Shown piece after piece: positions 56,579-64,000 of a DNA stretch of 64,000 bases. Source of the stretch: DASRHT01 sp035293765 (GTDB lineage Bacteria; Chloroflexota; Ktedonobacteria; Ktedonobacterales; Ktedonobacteraceae). The notes beneath the pieces are model-generated. The model was not told the DNA's origin, did no database searches, and saw only the letters and a list, made by a program, of their open reading frames with translations. The position numbers and the translations under genes are program-made. Positions within the stretch are counted from its first letter, which is position 1; each line of letters opens with the position of its first letter. The DNA lies in NCBI GenBank assembly GCA_035293765.1, contig DATGMF010000060.1, positions 156,682-220,681 on the forward strand, in the 5' to 3' direction.

Positions 56579-58453
56579 CTATTCAGCCGTTGACATTTCG
56601 GGCTCGTTCTCGACAACATCGCTTTGCAGCTCTTCGGCAGATAGCTGCTCCAGGCGCGCGTAGCCATAGGCAACCAGCTTCTTGGCGATCAGTTCCGTGG
56701 GATAGCGGTCTAGCAAATCCTCTAGCTGGTCAATATCGGCAGTGGTGACCGGGAAACGCAAACGATATTTGTGATAGTCCTCTCTTTGCAGGCGACGCTG
56801 GAGCTGCTTCGCCACTTTCTCCTCTTCGCGCGCGGTCTCCTCGTTATAGAGAAAGAGGAACTTATTGAGCGCGTTCATGAAATCGTCGCGGTAGCGGGCT
56901 TTGCGGATCAACTCCTGCCCCAGGCCATAGCGAACTTCGTAGCGATTATCGTTCTCCTGACTGGTGCGGCGCTGCGCTCGGACGGTGGCCTCGCGAATGG
57001 CCGAGGCGATGCGCTGGAAGCCGCGATTTTGCGTGATGGTACGCAGATCATCGTGATTACTCTGCATGATGAGAAAATCCAATCCTTTCTTTGTCAATTG
57101 TGGTAGCCAGCGCAGCACGTTCTTTTCGTGGTCGCGCTGGCGGAAGAGATAATTGCCGTAGCTGGCCGCGAAGGTCCAGAACGGGTTGAGATCGTGACCG
57201 GAGAGAAAGTCGCGATAGGTGCGCAATAGTTCAAGCTCGTCGTTGCCCTCCTTGCCCTGATGCCCCTCGATGCGGCGGATGATGCGCAGATGTTCTTGCA
57301 GGAACAGCTCAGCATCCTCAGTTGCTTGCAGGGTATCGAGCTGCGGGAACCAGGTCGGGACGTTGATGGTTGAGACGTTCATAGTGGCGTGGGCGCTGCC
57401 CATATCCTTATAAAAGGCGACATCGAAGCCACTGGCAATGCTGACAATCGGACCTTCTTCCCATGCTTCCAGGCCCTGGCGGCTGCTCAGTTGCGTCTGG
57501 CGATGCTTCACCAGCACCTGGGTGAGGCGCAGCGCGGCAAAGATATCCTGCTTGATGGCGGTGCTGGACCAGCAAATCTGGCGAAACTGGTCCATCATGC
57601 GGGCCAAAGTGCCCAGTTCGACGGTGGCGGGCTGAATAACATAGGTTTTGCGATCCTTGCTGCCCTTGAGCACATATGGCGCGGCCCCGAGCATAAAACC
57701 TTTGAATTTGAGCAGTTCAAGCAGCCAGAAGCTGTCTAATCCCGCACTGGTCAGATGGTCGCTTTTGGGCGTGTTGGAGCCTTTGCCGGTGGTGGGATTG
57801 ATGACCTGGACGGCGGTAACCATCGTTTTGCGCTCGATGCCCTGCTCCTTCGCCAGATTCTCCCATGCTTTGCACGCGGCCTCGATGTCATTTTGCTCCT
57901 GCGAGAAAAGCCTGCACAGCAGGGCAATGGTGAGCCATTGCTGCTGCCCTGTGAGAGCTTGCCAGCGCAAGACGATCTCGTTAAAGGTGTCCGGCACCTT
58001 CATCATATTGATGGCCTGATAGTGCGCCAGTTCGGGGCGCGGCGCAATTTTACGCAGCTTCTCCAGCTCCGGCTCGTTGCGCCAGAAGGCGTCGGGAGTG
58101 CGCAGGCGTGGCTCCAGGTGCTTGCGCTGTTCCGCGAGCTGCTTTTGTTTTTCGCGCTCCTCATCGTAGCGGAAGCCATCCTGCAAGGTGCGCCCCTTTT
58201 TGGCCTGTCGCTCGTCCTGCTTGGCCGAGATGAGCGGATCGAGTAGCGCTATCCACTGATCGCAATTGAGCTGCTCCTCGCGCAAGGGGTGCGATAGCGT
58301 AATCTCGTAGGAGCCGCGTTGCTGGCGCAGCACGATGGTGATATCGGGCCTGCCAAGTCTGTTACACACTTCCTGGAGCAGAGCGGCCCAGCCGAGGGTG
58401 AGCAGTGTATCTGCCGAGGTGTTATTCGTTTGATTGACGTAAAATGTTTGCAT
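56579..58453 (-). CDS. Putative Cas8-like large subunit of the type I effector
   Basis: The 624-residue protein is named from position (between cas3 and cas7) and size. I recognise no catalytic motif: no HD, no GGDD palm. It is charged, with a helix-rich C-terminal half (EEEKVAKQLQRRLQREDYHKYRLRF...YPTELIAKKLVAYGYAR) that could play the small-subunit role. In Cascade the large subunit reads the PAM and recruits Cas3. The ATG at 58453 follows GGAAG; the frame is open 49 codons further upstream, but that stretch overlaps the hairpin region and looks non-coding. Confidence 0.7.
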   Translation of the reverse strand: MQTFYVNQTNNTSADTLLTLGWAALLQEVCNRLGRPDITIVLRQQRGSYEITLSHPLREEQLNCDQWIALLDPLISAKQDERQAKKGRTLQDGFRYDEEREKQKQLAEQRKHLEPRLRTPDAFWRNEPELEKLRKIAPRPELAHYQAINMMKVPDTFNEIVLRWQALTGQQQWLTIALLCRLFSQEQNDIEAACKAWENLAKEQGIERKTMVTAVQVINPTTGKGSNTPKSDHLTSAGLDSFWLLELLKFKGFMLGAAPYVLKGSKDRKTYVIQPATVELGTLARMMDQFRQICWSSTAIKQDIFAALRLTQVLVKHRQTQLSSRQGLEAWEEGPIVSIASGFDVAFYKDMGSAHATMNVSTINVPTWFPQLDTLQATEDAELFLQEHLRIIRRIEGHQGKEGNDELELLRTYRDFLSGHDLNPFWTFAASYGNYLFRQRDHEKNVLRWLPQLTKKGLDFLIMQSNHDDLRTITQNRGFQRIASAIREATVRAQRRTSQENDNRYEVRYGLGQELIRKARYRDDFMNALNKFLFLYNEETAREEEKVAKQLQRRLQREDYHKYRLRFPVTTADIDQLEDLLDRYPTELIAKKLVAYGYARLEQLSAEELQSDVVENEPEMSTAE

Positions 58454-58520
58454 GGTACTTCCAACTTTCATTGAGCAATTGATGCTGGCTACGTCCCTGG
58501 TAGCGCCGTGAACCTGTGGC

Positions 58521-58538
58521 GACGGCATTGATGCCGTC
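58521..58538 (-). promoter_or_regulatory. Hairpin in the cas3-cas8 gap
   Basis: GACGGCAT-TG-ATGCCGTC is a perfect 8-bp stem within the 193-bp gap between cas3 and the cas8-like gene. The flanks share repeated GGTTCACGGCG motifs. It may split or process the operon mRNA so that Cascade subunits outnumber Cas3; this is inference. Confidence 0.4.
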
Positions 58539-58646
58539 CAGTTTACTGCCTGCTTGCCCCAACATGGCGCTAAAGCGGACGCCGTGAACCGCGTCGCCAC
58601 ACATCCCTGTTGCCCCCCCCCATCCTCGTCGTCGCGGGTTCATTGG

Positions 58647-61232
58647 TTACAGCGCGTAACTATCCGCCCGTTGATCCGCCAGCCGCAAGGCGCGCACGAT
58701 CAGAAATGCCAGCCACGTCTCCAGCCGTTGTTCGCGGCTCTCTGCAACCTCCGGGTGGGTGAAGCGGCCTTCGGAGGCGTTGACCGGGAACAGGTCGCCT
58801 TTATCGAATTGGAGGAGCAGGCGGTCAAGATCGTAATCCCAGCGGCTACCCCGCCGCACGAGCTCGAATGCTTTCTTGATGGCTGCTTTTGCACCTTCTG
58901 TAATCTCCGTCTTGCCATATTCGTGCGCGGTGGGGCTATGATGGTGGGCGATGGCCCTGCATATGGCACGCACAACCGGCATATTGGGGCTCTGCGCCCC
59001 GGTCACTCCCAGACTGAACAGGATCAGTCGTCTTGCCGCCATGACGCTTTCGCAGGCGTGCCTGGGACGCTTGATCGCTAGCTCTTTTTGCCACTCGCGT
59101 TCCTTGAGCGAGTTGTAGTCATAATTCGTTTTGGCAAGGAAGGCCATCCCATCTGGCTCGGCGTAGGGAGTTGCAGGCCACTTTTTCTCGTGACGGAAAC
59201 GCTGCCAGGCTCGCGCCCAGCGCTGCCATTGTTTGTCCAGCTTGCCCAGGTCGTGGGTGGCAATCGCTAGCTGGATGGCCGTATCGATGGTGCCCTTGTC
59301 CAGCCCCATGAGCTGCTCCAGGCGCTGCATGGCATAGGCCAGTTCGTGATAAATGAGATAGTGGTAGGCGTCGGCCAGGCCGCCGACGTGCTGCTCGTAA
59401 CGTTGCAGCCGCGTCTCCATCTCGTCATCCCTGTTGCCGTCGCGCTTCACCAGACCGCTCTGGTAGTGCTGCGCCTCCAATCGCGCCTTCCAGGCAGGGG
59501 GAAGCTCTATACGCTCGTCCAGGAAGACCAGGCCGAGCTGCTTGTCGTAGGTCGCGAGTTGATGCGGCAAGGCGATGAGCAGCGCACCCGGGATCTGGCT
59601 CGGAGCGGTCACCGGCTTCCACTCATAGGTGGTAGGCAGGCGATGATCGTCCTCGGCCTCCTGTTGCTGTTGTTCGGCCTTATTCATCTCCGCTTGCTTG
59701 CACATCCAGGCAAGATCACATTCTTGCCGTCGCTCCTGCAAGCGATTCCAGTGCTTGCCCATCAGGGAGCCAGGGTGCAGGCCGAAGCTTTGATAGCGCC
59801 ACGGCCTGAGCTTCAACTCTTCGTCTGGGTCGTTGTGGATCACAATATGGACCTGATTGATGTCGCGAATAAGATCGGCGGCGCGACCACGTTCGCCAGT
59901 GCGCAGCATGGTTGTAATCTCATTTTGCAATTCGAAGCGATGGGCTTCGTAGCGGTCAAGCAAATCCAGATCGCCAGCGGTATGCACCTGATCGATCAAC
60001 TGCCGCTCCTCGCGGAAGCCGACGATGGAGCCATCGAACTGCTGCAACGCATTCCAGGTATCATCGCAGAGAGAAGCCGCATAGGGCAGGGTAGATGCTG
60101 GCTTGCCTTCCTCGTCGGGCGCTAAGGGATAGATGAGCACGCGGCCCTGTTGCTTCTCGAAGCGGGCGCAACGGCCTGCGCGCTGAACCAGGCTATTGGC
60201 GGGGGCAAGCTCGCTGTGCAGGGTCTGGACGGAGATATCCAGCCCGACCTCGACGACCTGAGTGGCGACGACAATGATATCTTGCTGGCCCTGGTAGAGG
60301 CCATCTTTCCACTGCGCTTTGCCCAGCAAGCGGCTCAGTTCCTCCGCCTGCTGCTGGCGATCTTCGTCCGTAAAGCGGCTGTGCAGCAGACGGAGTTCGA
60401 TGGTTCGGCCCTGTCGCTCGATAGCTTCCCATAGCTTCAAGTAGGTCTCCTGGGCGCGCTGGACGGTATTGCAGACGACCAGCGAGCAGCGATCATGCTC
60501 TTGAAGGATGCGCTCGGCACTGAGCGGCTCCGGCGAGCAGGCGAAGGTTCTGCTACGCCCCTTGTTCAGCTCTTGCAGCTCGTCTTCGTTCAGTTCAATA
60601 GGGTCGGCATCAAGCATCGTACACAGCCGTTGCACCAGGGAAGTGGAGAGGGTCGCGCTCATAAAAACGAAGCGCGTTAGACCCTGGAGCAGGCGCAACA
60701 GTTCCAGGCAGGTGGTGAAGGCGCCTTTATAGCTCCTGCCATCTGCGGAGACGGGATAGAGATGCGGCTCGTCGAGGATCAGGTAAGAGCTACAGATGGC
60801 CCCGACGTTGAGATTAGCCAGCTTGCTATTCAGCCCGTAGGGGATGCCAAGCGCGCCGGAGAGCGCCTGATCGATGGTGCAGGCGGTGATCATGGACTCG
60901 AATGCCGGATCTTCTGGCGACTCGCCCGTTTGAATGGAGATCAGCCCGCGCTTGATGCGCCGGTAAGCGGTTTCGGCCTCGCGGAACGGCTCAGGGTTCA
61001 GCTCCTGATAGAGTTCGTCGCAGGTGGTACGAAATTGCGTTGCCAGCACGCGCATCGGCACGACATAGAGCGCCTTCTCTGGCAGCCGACCATATTTGCC
61101 TGCTTTATTCTGCCAGAAGGGCAGGATGGCCCCACGCGTTTTGCCGCTGCCGGTTGGGGTGACCACAATGGCGTTGCGGCCCTCCATCACTGCCTCAAGC
61201 AGGCGTTCTTGATAGGGATAGGGAGTGTACAT
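58647..61232 (-). CDS. cas3: Cas3 helicase-nuclease with C-terminal HD domain
   Basis: The 861-residue protein starts directly with the helicase: TPTGSGKTRGA (Walker A, about 25-35), YLILDEPHLYP (motif II), FVFMSATLS (III), and VVATQVVEVGLDIS...LVQRAGRCARF (V-VI). The HD nuclease comes last: AIATHDLGKLDKQW near residue 660, then HACESVMAARR and AIAHHHSP. In most Cas3 proteins the HD domain is N-terminal; the reverse order is known in a few subtypes (I-G/I-U, and I-A-like fusions). It degrades DNA opened by Cascade. It starts five bases after the WYL gene, with AAAGGAG upstream. Confidence 0.92.
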   Translation of the reverse strand: MYTPYPYQERLLEAVMEGRNAIVVTPTGSGKTRGAILPFWQNKAGKYGRLPEKALYVVPMRVLATQFRTTCDELYQELNPEPFREAETAYRRIKRGLISIQTGESPEDPAFESMITACTIDQALSGALGIPYGLNSKLANLNVGAICSSYLILDEPHLYPVSADGRSYKGAFTTCLELLRLLQGLTRFVFMSATLSTSLVQRLCTMLDADPIELNEDELQELNKGRSRTFACSPEPLSAERILQEHDRCSLVVCNTVQRAQETYLKLWEAIERQGRTIELRLLHSRFTDEDRQQQAEELSRLLGKAQWKDGLYQGQQDIIVVATQVVEVGLDISVQTLHSELAPANSLVQRAGRCARFEKQQGRVLIYPLAPDEEGKPASTLPYAASLCDDTWNALQQFDGSIVGFREERQLIDQVHTAGDLDLLDRYEAHRFELQNEITTMLRTGERGRAADLIRDINQVHIVIHNDPDEELKLRPWRYQSFGLHPGSLMGKHWNRLQERRQECDLAWMCKQAEMNKAEQQQQEAEDDHRLPTTYEWKPVTAPSQIPGALLIALPHQLATYDKQLGLVFLDERIELPPAWKARLEAQHYQSGLVKRDGNRDDEMETRLQRYEQHVGGLADAYHYLIYHELAYAMQRLEQLMGLDKGTIDTAIQLAIATHDLGKLDKQWQRWARAWQRFRHEKKWPATPYAEPDGMAFLAKTNYDYNSLKEREWQKELAIKRPRHACESVMAARRLILFSLGVTGAQSPNMPVVRAICRAIAHHHSPTAHEYGKTEITEGAKAAIKKAFELVRRGSRWDYDLDRLLLQFDKGDLFPVNASEGRFTHPEVAESREQRLETWLAFLIVRALRLADQRADSYAL

Positions 61233-61237
61233 TGCCT

Positions 61238-62284
61238 TTACTCCTTTGTTCTAAAGAGGGTGGGATCAAATTTTGTGGGATCGCGCGGCCTGACCGCTGG
61301 CGCCAGTTGATAATTCTCGATCATCTGGCGGACATGGATGAGCATGCGCTCGCGCAACGGGGCAGGCTCCAGCACTTCGCAATCGCCGCCCCAGCCGCGA
61401 ATCCAGGGCTCGATTTCCAGCGTCTCGCCGATAAGGGCTGTCCACTCGCAGCCATCACGCGTCAATGTGAGCTCCTGCGAAGGGTGCCAGCGGGTCTCGC
61501 GCACGCGCGGCGTCACGGCGGCGGAGAAGCGCAATCGGACCCTGACCGGCTCCTCATCGCTATACATCACGCCCCATGCCTGTTGCAGCATCTCTGGCCC
61601 CTTGAACTTCTCAGAGACGGTAAAGGTTTCGGTGGTCAATTCCGCCTGCTGGATGCGCTCCAGTTTGTAGGTGCGGATATCGTTGACCACGCTGCTATAG
61701 CCGATGGCGTAAATGGTACGACCAATGGCCGAGGGCTCCAGCAGGTAGGGATCAAAAAAGCACTCGAAGCTCTTGCGCGACGGCGGCGCATAAGAGAGAC
61801 GGACGCGGTGCTGTGAGACCCAGCCACTAGCCAGCACCTGGAAGAGATGAGACATATCGCGCAACTGATCCTGTGGATGTTCGGCGAACAACAGGGCATC
61901 CAGCAGGGTCTGCTGTCGTTCTTTGAGTGATGGGGGAAGGGCTTCGACCAGTTTCTTCAGCGCCATCGTGACATGCCAGTTCTGCTCGTCCTGCGTCTGT
62001 GAGAGCAGGCGGCCTGCCAGGTAGAGACTGACCGCTTCGGGATAGCTCAGCGACAATTCAAGATGTGGGATCGTCGCCCCTTCCGGCAGAATCCAGATAT
62101 GCCCATCTTTGGTAACAGGCAGCAGACCGGCAAAGCTCAACTCATTGAGATACTTGCCCGCGGTATCCTCATTGATCCCCAGCAAATCGGCAATCTCGCG
62201 CGTGCGATATCCTCGGCGGGAATTCTGAAACAGACGAATAATATGGAAGAGGCGTTGAAATTTTTTCATGCCATCGGTATTCAT
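61238..62284 (-). CDS. WYL-domain regulator heading the cas operon
   Basis: The 348-residue protein has an N-terminal winged HTH (about 5-65, KKFQRLFHIIRLFQNSRRGYR then TREIADLLGINEDTAGKYLNEL). A WYL-type ligand domain follows (about 150-230, ...SYAPPSRKSFECFFDPYLLEPSAIGRTIYAIGYSSVVNDIRTYKLERI), then a WCX-like C-terminal part. WYL regulators often control CRISPR and other defence loci in response to nucleic acid or nucleotide signals. The ATG at 62284 has AGAGGAGGT. It is the first gene of the operon, so it probably controls itself and the cas genes. Confidence 0.88.
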   Translation of the reverse strand: MNTDGMKKFQRLFHIIRLFQNSRRGYRTREIADLLGINEDTAGKYLNELSFAGLLPVTKDGHIWILPEGATIPHLELSLSYPEAVSLYLAGRLLSQTQDEQNWHVTMALKKLVEALPPSLKERQQTLLDALLFAEHPQDQLRDMSHLFQVLASGWVSQHRVRLSYAPPSRKSFECFFDPYLLEPSAIGRTIYAIGYSSVVNDIRTYKLERIQQAELTTETFTVSEKFKGPEMLQQAWGVMYSDEEPVRVRLRFSAAVTPRVRETRWHPSQELTLTRDGCEWTALIGETLEIEPWIRGWGGDCEVLEPAPLRERMLIHVRQMIENYQLAPAVRPRDPTKFDPTLFRTKE

Positions 62285-62310
62285 CGAGACCTCCTCTATG
62301 TGATGAGCAC

Positions 62311-62380
62311 AGTATAGCAACGTGATTCCGCCAAACCATCGGAAAAAATTATGAAAATCACCAGAAAAAACTATGAAATT
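62311..62380 (-). promoter_or_regulatory. cas operon promoter with direct-repeat operator
   Basis: On the minus strand TATACT (62316-62311) is a good -10, some 27 bases before the WYL gene start. No good -35 is present. Just upstream lie two direct repeats 22 bp apart: GAAAAAATTATGAAAAT (62342-62358) and GAAAAAACTATGAAATT (62364-62380). Two helical turns of spacing and the place above -35 fit an activator such as the WYL protein. Confidence 0.5.
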
Positions 62381-62680
62381 GCGGAAAGACATAAAAAACC
62401 GGTGATGACATTGTGTGGGGGAGAAAACATAATCCTTTGCACTCGCTTCCACTAAACCGACTCCAACAAATCTCACAAGCTGTACAAATAATTATACATC
62501 TGGTGATCTCGCGAAGGTGTATTTATAGGAAAATCGTCATGGTGATCCCCAACCTGTTTAAAAAGGCATCCGAATCGCGCGCCTTCGAAAACCTCCCGCA
62601 TCTCTCACAAAAAAAGCGTAATCAGGACAAAACCCGCCCTGATTAGCCCATCAAATGCCCGTTTAAAGCACAAAAGCGGT
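62381..62680. other. Gap between cas promoter and leader 2
   Basis: No gene is supported in these 300 bp. TAATCAGG (62619-62626) and CCTGATTA (62638-62645) form a small hairpin. A TTCGAAAACC motif (62584-62593) repeats the half-site seen in both leaders. Confidence 0.45.
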
Positions 62681-62859
62681 TATTCTCCACTCGAAAATCC
62701 CCCCCATTTTTCGACAAAAAAAGGTTTTCGAAAATGGCAGAGATGTGTTATACTATTGGCAGGGAAAAGTCGAAAATCGGCGCGTTACAATGCCAAAAAA
62801 CGGCCCTTGCCGCGCCGAAATGATCAAACACCCCACCTACCCCTGCCGACACCGCGTCA
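62681..62859 (+). promoter_or_regulatory. Leader of CRISPR array 2
   Basis: The reverse complement is almost the same as leader 1. On the plus strand TATACT (62749-62754) is the -10, and GGTTTTCGAAAA (62723-62734) covers the -35 place. ACTCGAAAATCC (62689-62700) and TTTTTCGAC nearby repeat the motif. The match shows both arrays are fed and transcribed by the same machinery. Confidence 0.75.
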
Positions 62860-63852
62860 GTCGCAATGGGCACGATCCGCACGAGGATACTGAAAGGCTT
62901 TTTTATCTCGCGGACGCTGGCGGCGGCGGACGTCGCAATGGGCACGATCCGCACGAGGATACTGAAAGACGGACTTTGGCGGCAATGAACAGGCCGCGCA
63001 AGCCGTCGCAATGGGCACGATCCGCACGAGGATACTGAAAGAGGTGAACAACCGCGTTATGCATATGTTCATAGTAGTCGCAATGGGCACGATCCGCACG
63101 AGGATACTGAAAGGCCAGAGCCTCTATCAAAGGGTCCGTTTGTTGCGGAGCTGTCGCAATGGGCACGATCCGCACGAGGATACTGAAAGCAAATGTGAAA
63201 GTCCAGAGCGCCGCCAGCTTGCGCGGTCGCAATGGGCACGATCCGCACGAGGATACTGAAAGCCACGATGTCCGTTGCACGCCCGTAACAGTGCCTGGGG
63301 TCGCAATGGGCACGATCCGCACGAGGATACTGAAAGACATCAAAAGTTTAGAGGTGGGGGACAAGTTGTCCAGAGGTCGCAATGGGCACGATCCGCACGA
63401 GGATACTGAAAGTTTATTGTGAGGCCGCGCATACCACGCTGATAGATATCGTCGCAATGGGCACGATCCGCACGAGGATACTGAAAGAGGAATGGAGATA
63501 GAAGTTATCCCCTATCAGCAGATGTCGCAATGGGCACGATCCGCACGAGGATACTGAAAGCATGATGACTTCTTATCCTGTTGTCAGTATAGCAAATGTC
63601 GCAGGAAGCTCGATCCGCTTGAGGATACTGAAAGTCTAATACCTCATGACTGTATTCTTTCATGTAAGAGTCGCAGGAAGCTCGATCCGCTTGAGGATAC
63701 TGAAAGTTTTTGCTTTTTCTCTTATGAGAGCTTACTAATATTAGTCGCAGGAAGCTCGATCCGCTTGAGGATACTGAAAGTTCTTTTGTGGTCCTGTAGC
63801 TTTTCCCAAGCTTGAGTCGCAGGAAGCTCGATCCGCTTGAGGATACTGAAAG
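62860..63852 (+). CRISPR. CRISPR array 2: 14 repeats of 37 bp, 13 spacers, two repeat types
   Basis: Ten repeats (starts 62860, 62932, 63005, 63077, 63153, 63226, 63300, 63376, 63451, 63524) are the same as in array 1 read in the transcribed sense. The last four (63598, 63670, 63744, 63816) differ at seven positions (7, 8, 9, 10, 13, 22, 23). In these the central part reads GGAAGCTCGATCCGCTTGAG. The ATCC/GGAT stem and the ACTGAAAG handle are kept, and the loop becomes GCTTGA. The leader is at the left, so the variant repeats are the oldest end. Spacers are 35-39 bp. Confidence 0.97.
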
Positions 63853-63929
63853 TGTAACTAGCACTACAGTGGCACTTCTTTTGAGGCAGGCTCCGCAAGC
63901 CCCTCTCGGAAGCACCAGCAAGCAGGCGG

Positions 63930-64000
63930 CTAGTTTAGATGAGCCTGAAGAGTCTGAGCAGCCTGTTCTAACACGGCAATGGTGAGCTGGTGGTTAGGGG
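63930..64000 (-). CDS. Possible C-terminus of a gene entering from the right edge
   Basis: On the minus strand a frame open to the window edge reads NHQLTIAVLEQAAQTLQAHLN and stops at 63930. The amphipathic helix looks like a protein end, but 23 codons are too few to be sure. A plus-strand frame (…STSKQAASLDEPEE…) is the rival reading. Confidence 0.25.
   Translation of the reverse strand, partial: PNHQLTIAVLEQAAQTLQAHLN

Noticed and set aside
58422..58643. 73-residue frame in the cas3-cas8 gap (possible small subunit)
   Set aside because: ATG lies three bases after the cas3 stop with no Shine-Dalgarno sequence, composition is Gly/Arg-rich, and it overlaps the cas8-like start and a hairpin.
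59346..60125. 259-residue plus-strand frame opposite cas3
   Set aside because: Antisense shadow of the Cas3 HD and helicase linker region.
62745..63921. Frames across array 2 on both strands
   Set aside because: Same reason: repeat-driven open frames without ribosome-binding sites.

Overview
The window looks like a chromosomal segment of a Ktedonobacteria-type member of the Chloroflexota. That placement is an inference from gene style, not from a marker gene: large MalT/BTAD-type regulators, a fatty-acyl-AMP ligase plus NRPS cluster, an exonuclease-UvrC fusion, Tc-toxin remnants, and mid GC with short GC-rich islands. No rRNA or tRNA gene was seen.

Layout. (1) 1-18.4 kb is a lipopeptide cluster. 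On the minus strand a fatty-acyl-AMP ligase is followed by an NRPS that runs off the left edge (C-A-T-C-A-T-C...). On the plus strand, divergently, lies a two-module NRPS with a terminal thioesterase and then an APH-like kinase. (2) 18.4-24.6 kb is a regulatory island. A minus-strand cassette carries a one-TM micropeptide, an NHLP/Os1348-like small protein, a membrane-anchored LuxR protein and a MalT-tail LuxR protein. It diverges from a 1110-residue ATPase-TPR-wHTH-BTAD regulator, which is followed by a BTAD remnant. (3) 24.7-27.2 kb is a GC-rich pair, an oxalyl-CoA-synthetase-like ligase and a ketopantoate-reductase-like protein. (4) 27.3-48.2 kb is mostly housekeeping and carbohydrate genes: purB, a MobA-like transferase, a TPR protein, tmk, a dcd-like gene, exonuclease-UvrC, an RNase HIII gene interrupted by an in-frame stop, a DJ-1 protein, a deacetylase with a GT2, two glycosidase-like proteins, a TIGR03118-like secreted protein, a STAND ATPase pseudogene, a tandem-MerR regulator with erythromycin esterase, and a TIM-barrel isomerase. 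(5) 48.5-50.58 kb is a frameshifted TcA toxin remnant that abuts a CRISPR array. (6) 50.58-63.85 kb is a complete CRISPR locus: array 1 (38 repeats), a cas operon (WYL regulator-cas3-cas8-like-cas7-cas5-cas6), and an oppositely oriented array 2 (14 repeats). The two arrays have near-identical leaders, and no cas1, cas2 or cas4 lies in the window.

Main points of interest. A dispersed element of about 103 bp occurs twice, once in frame inside an NRPS condensation domain and once across the panE/purB 3' ends. One end of it is identical over 23 nt to the stem-loop and handle half of the variant CRISPR repeats at the old end of array 2. Other notable items are the type I cas operon with a helicase-first, HD-last Cas3 and palindromic operators over the -35 regions of both leaders; the RNase HIII frame broken by TAA-GTG; the micropeptide/NHLP/LuxR cassette; and a starter condensation domain lacking its HHxxxDG motif beside a fatty-acyl-AMP ligase with no carrier protein.
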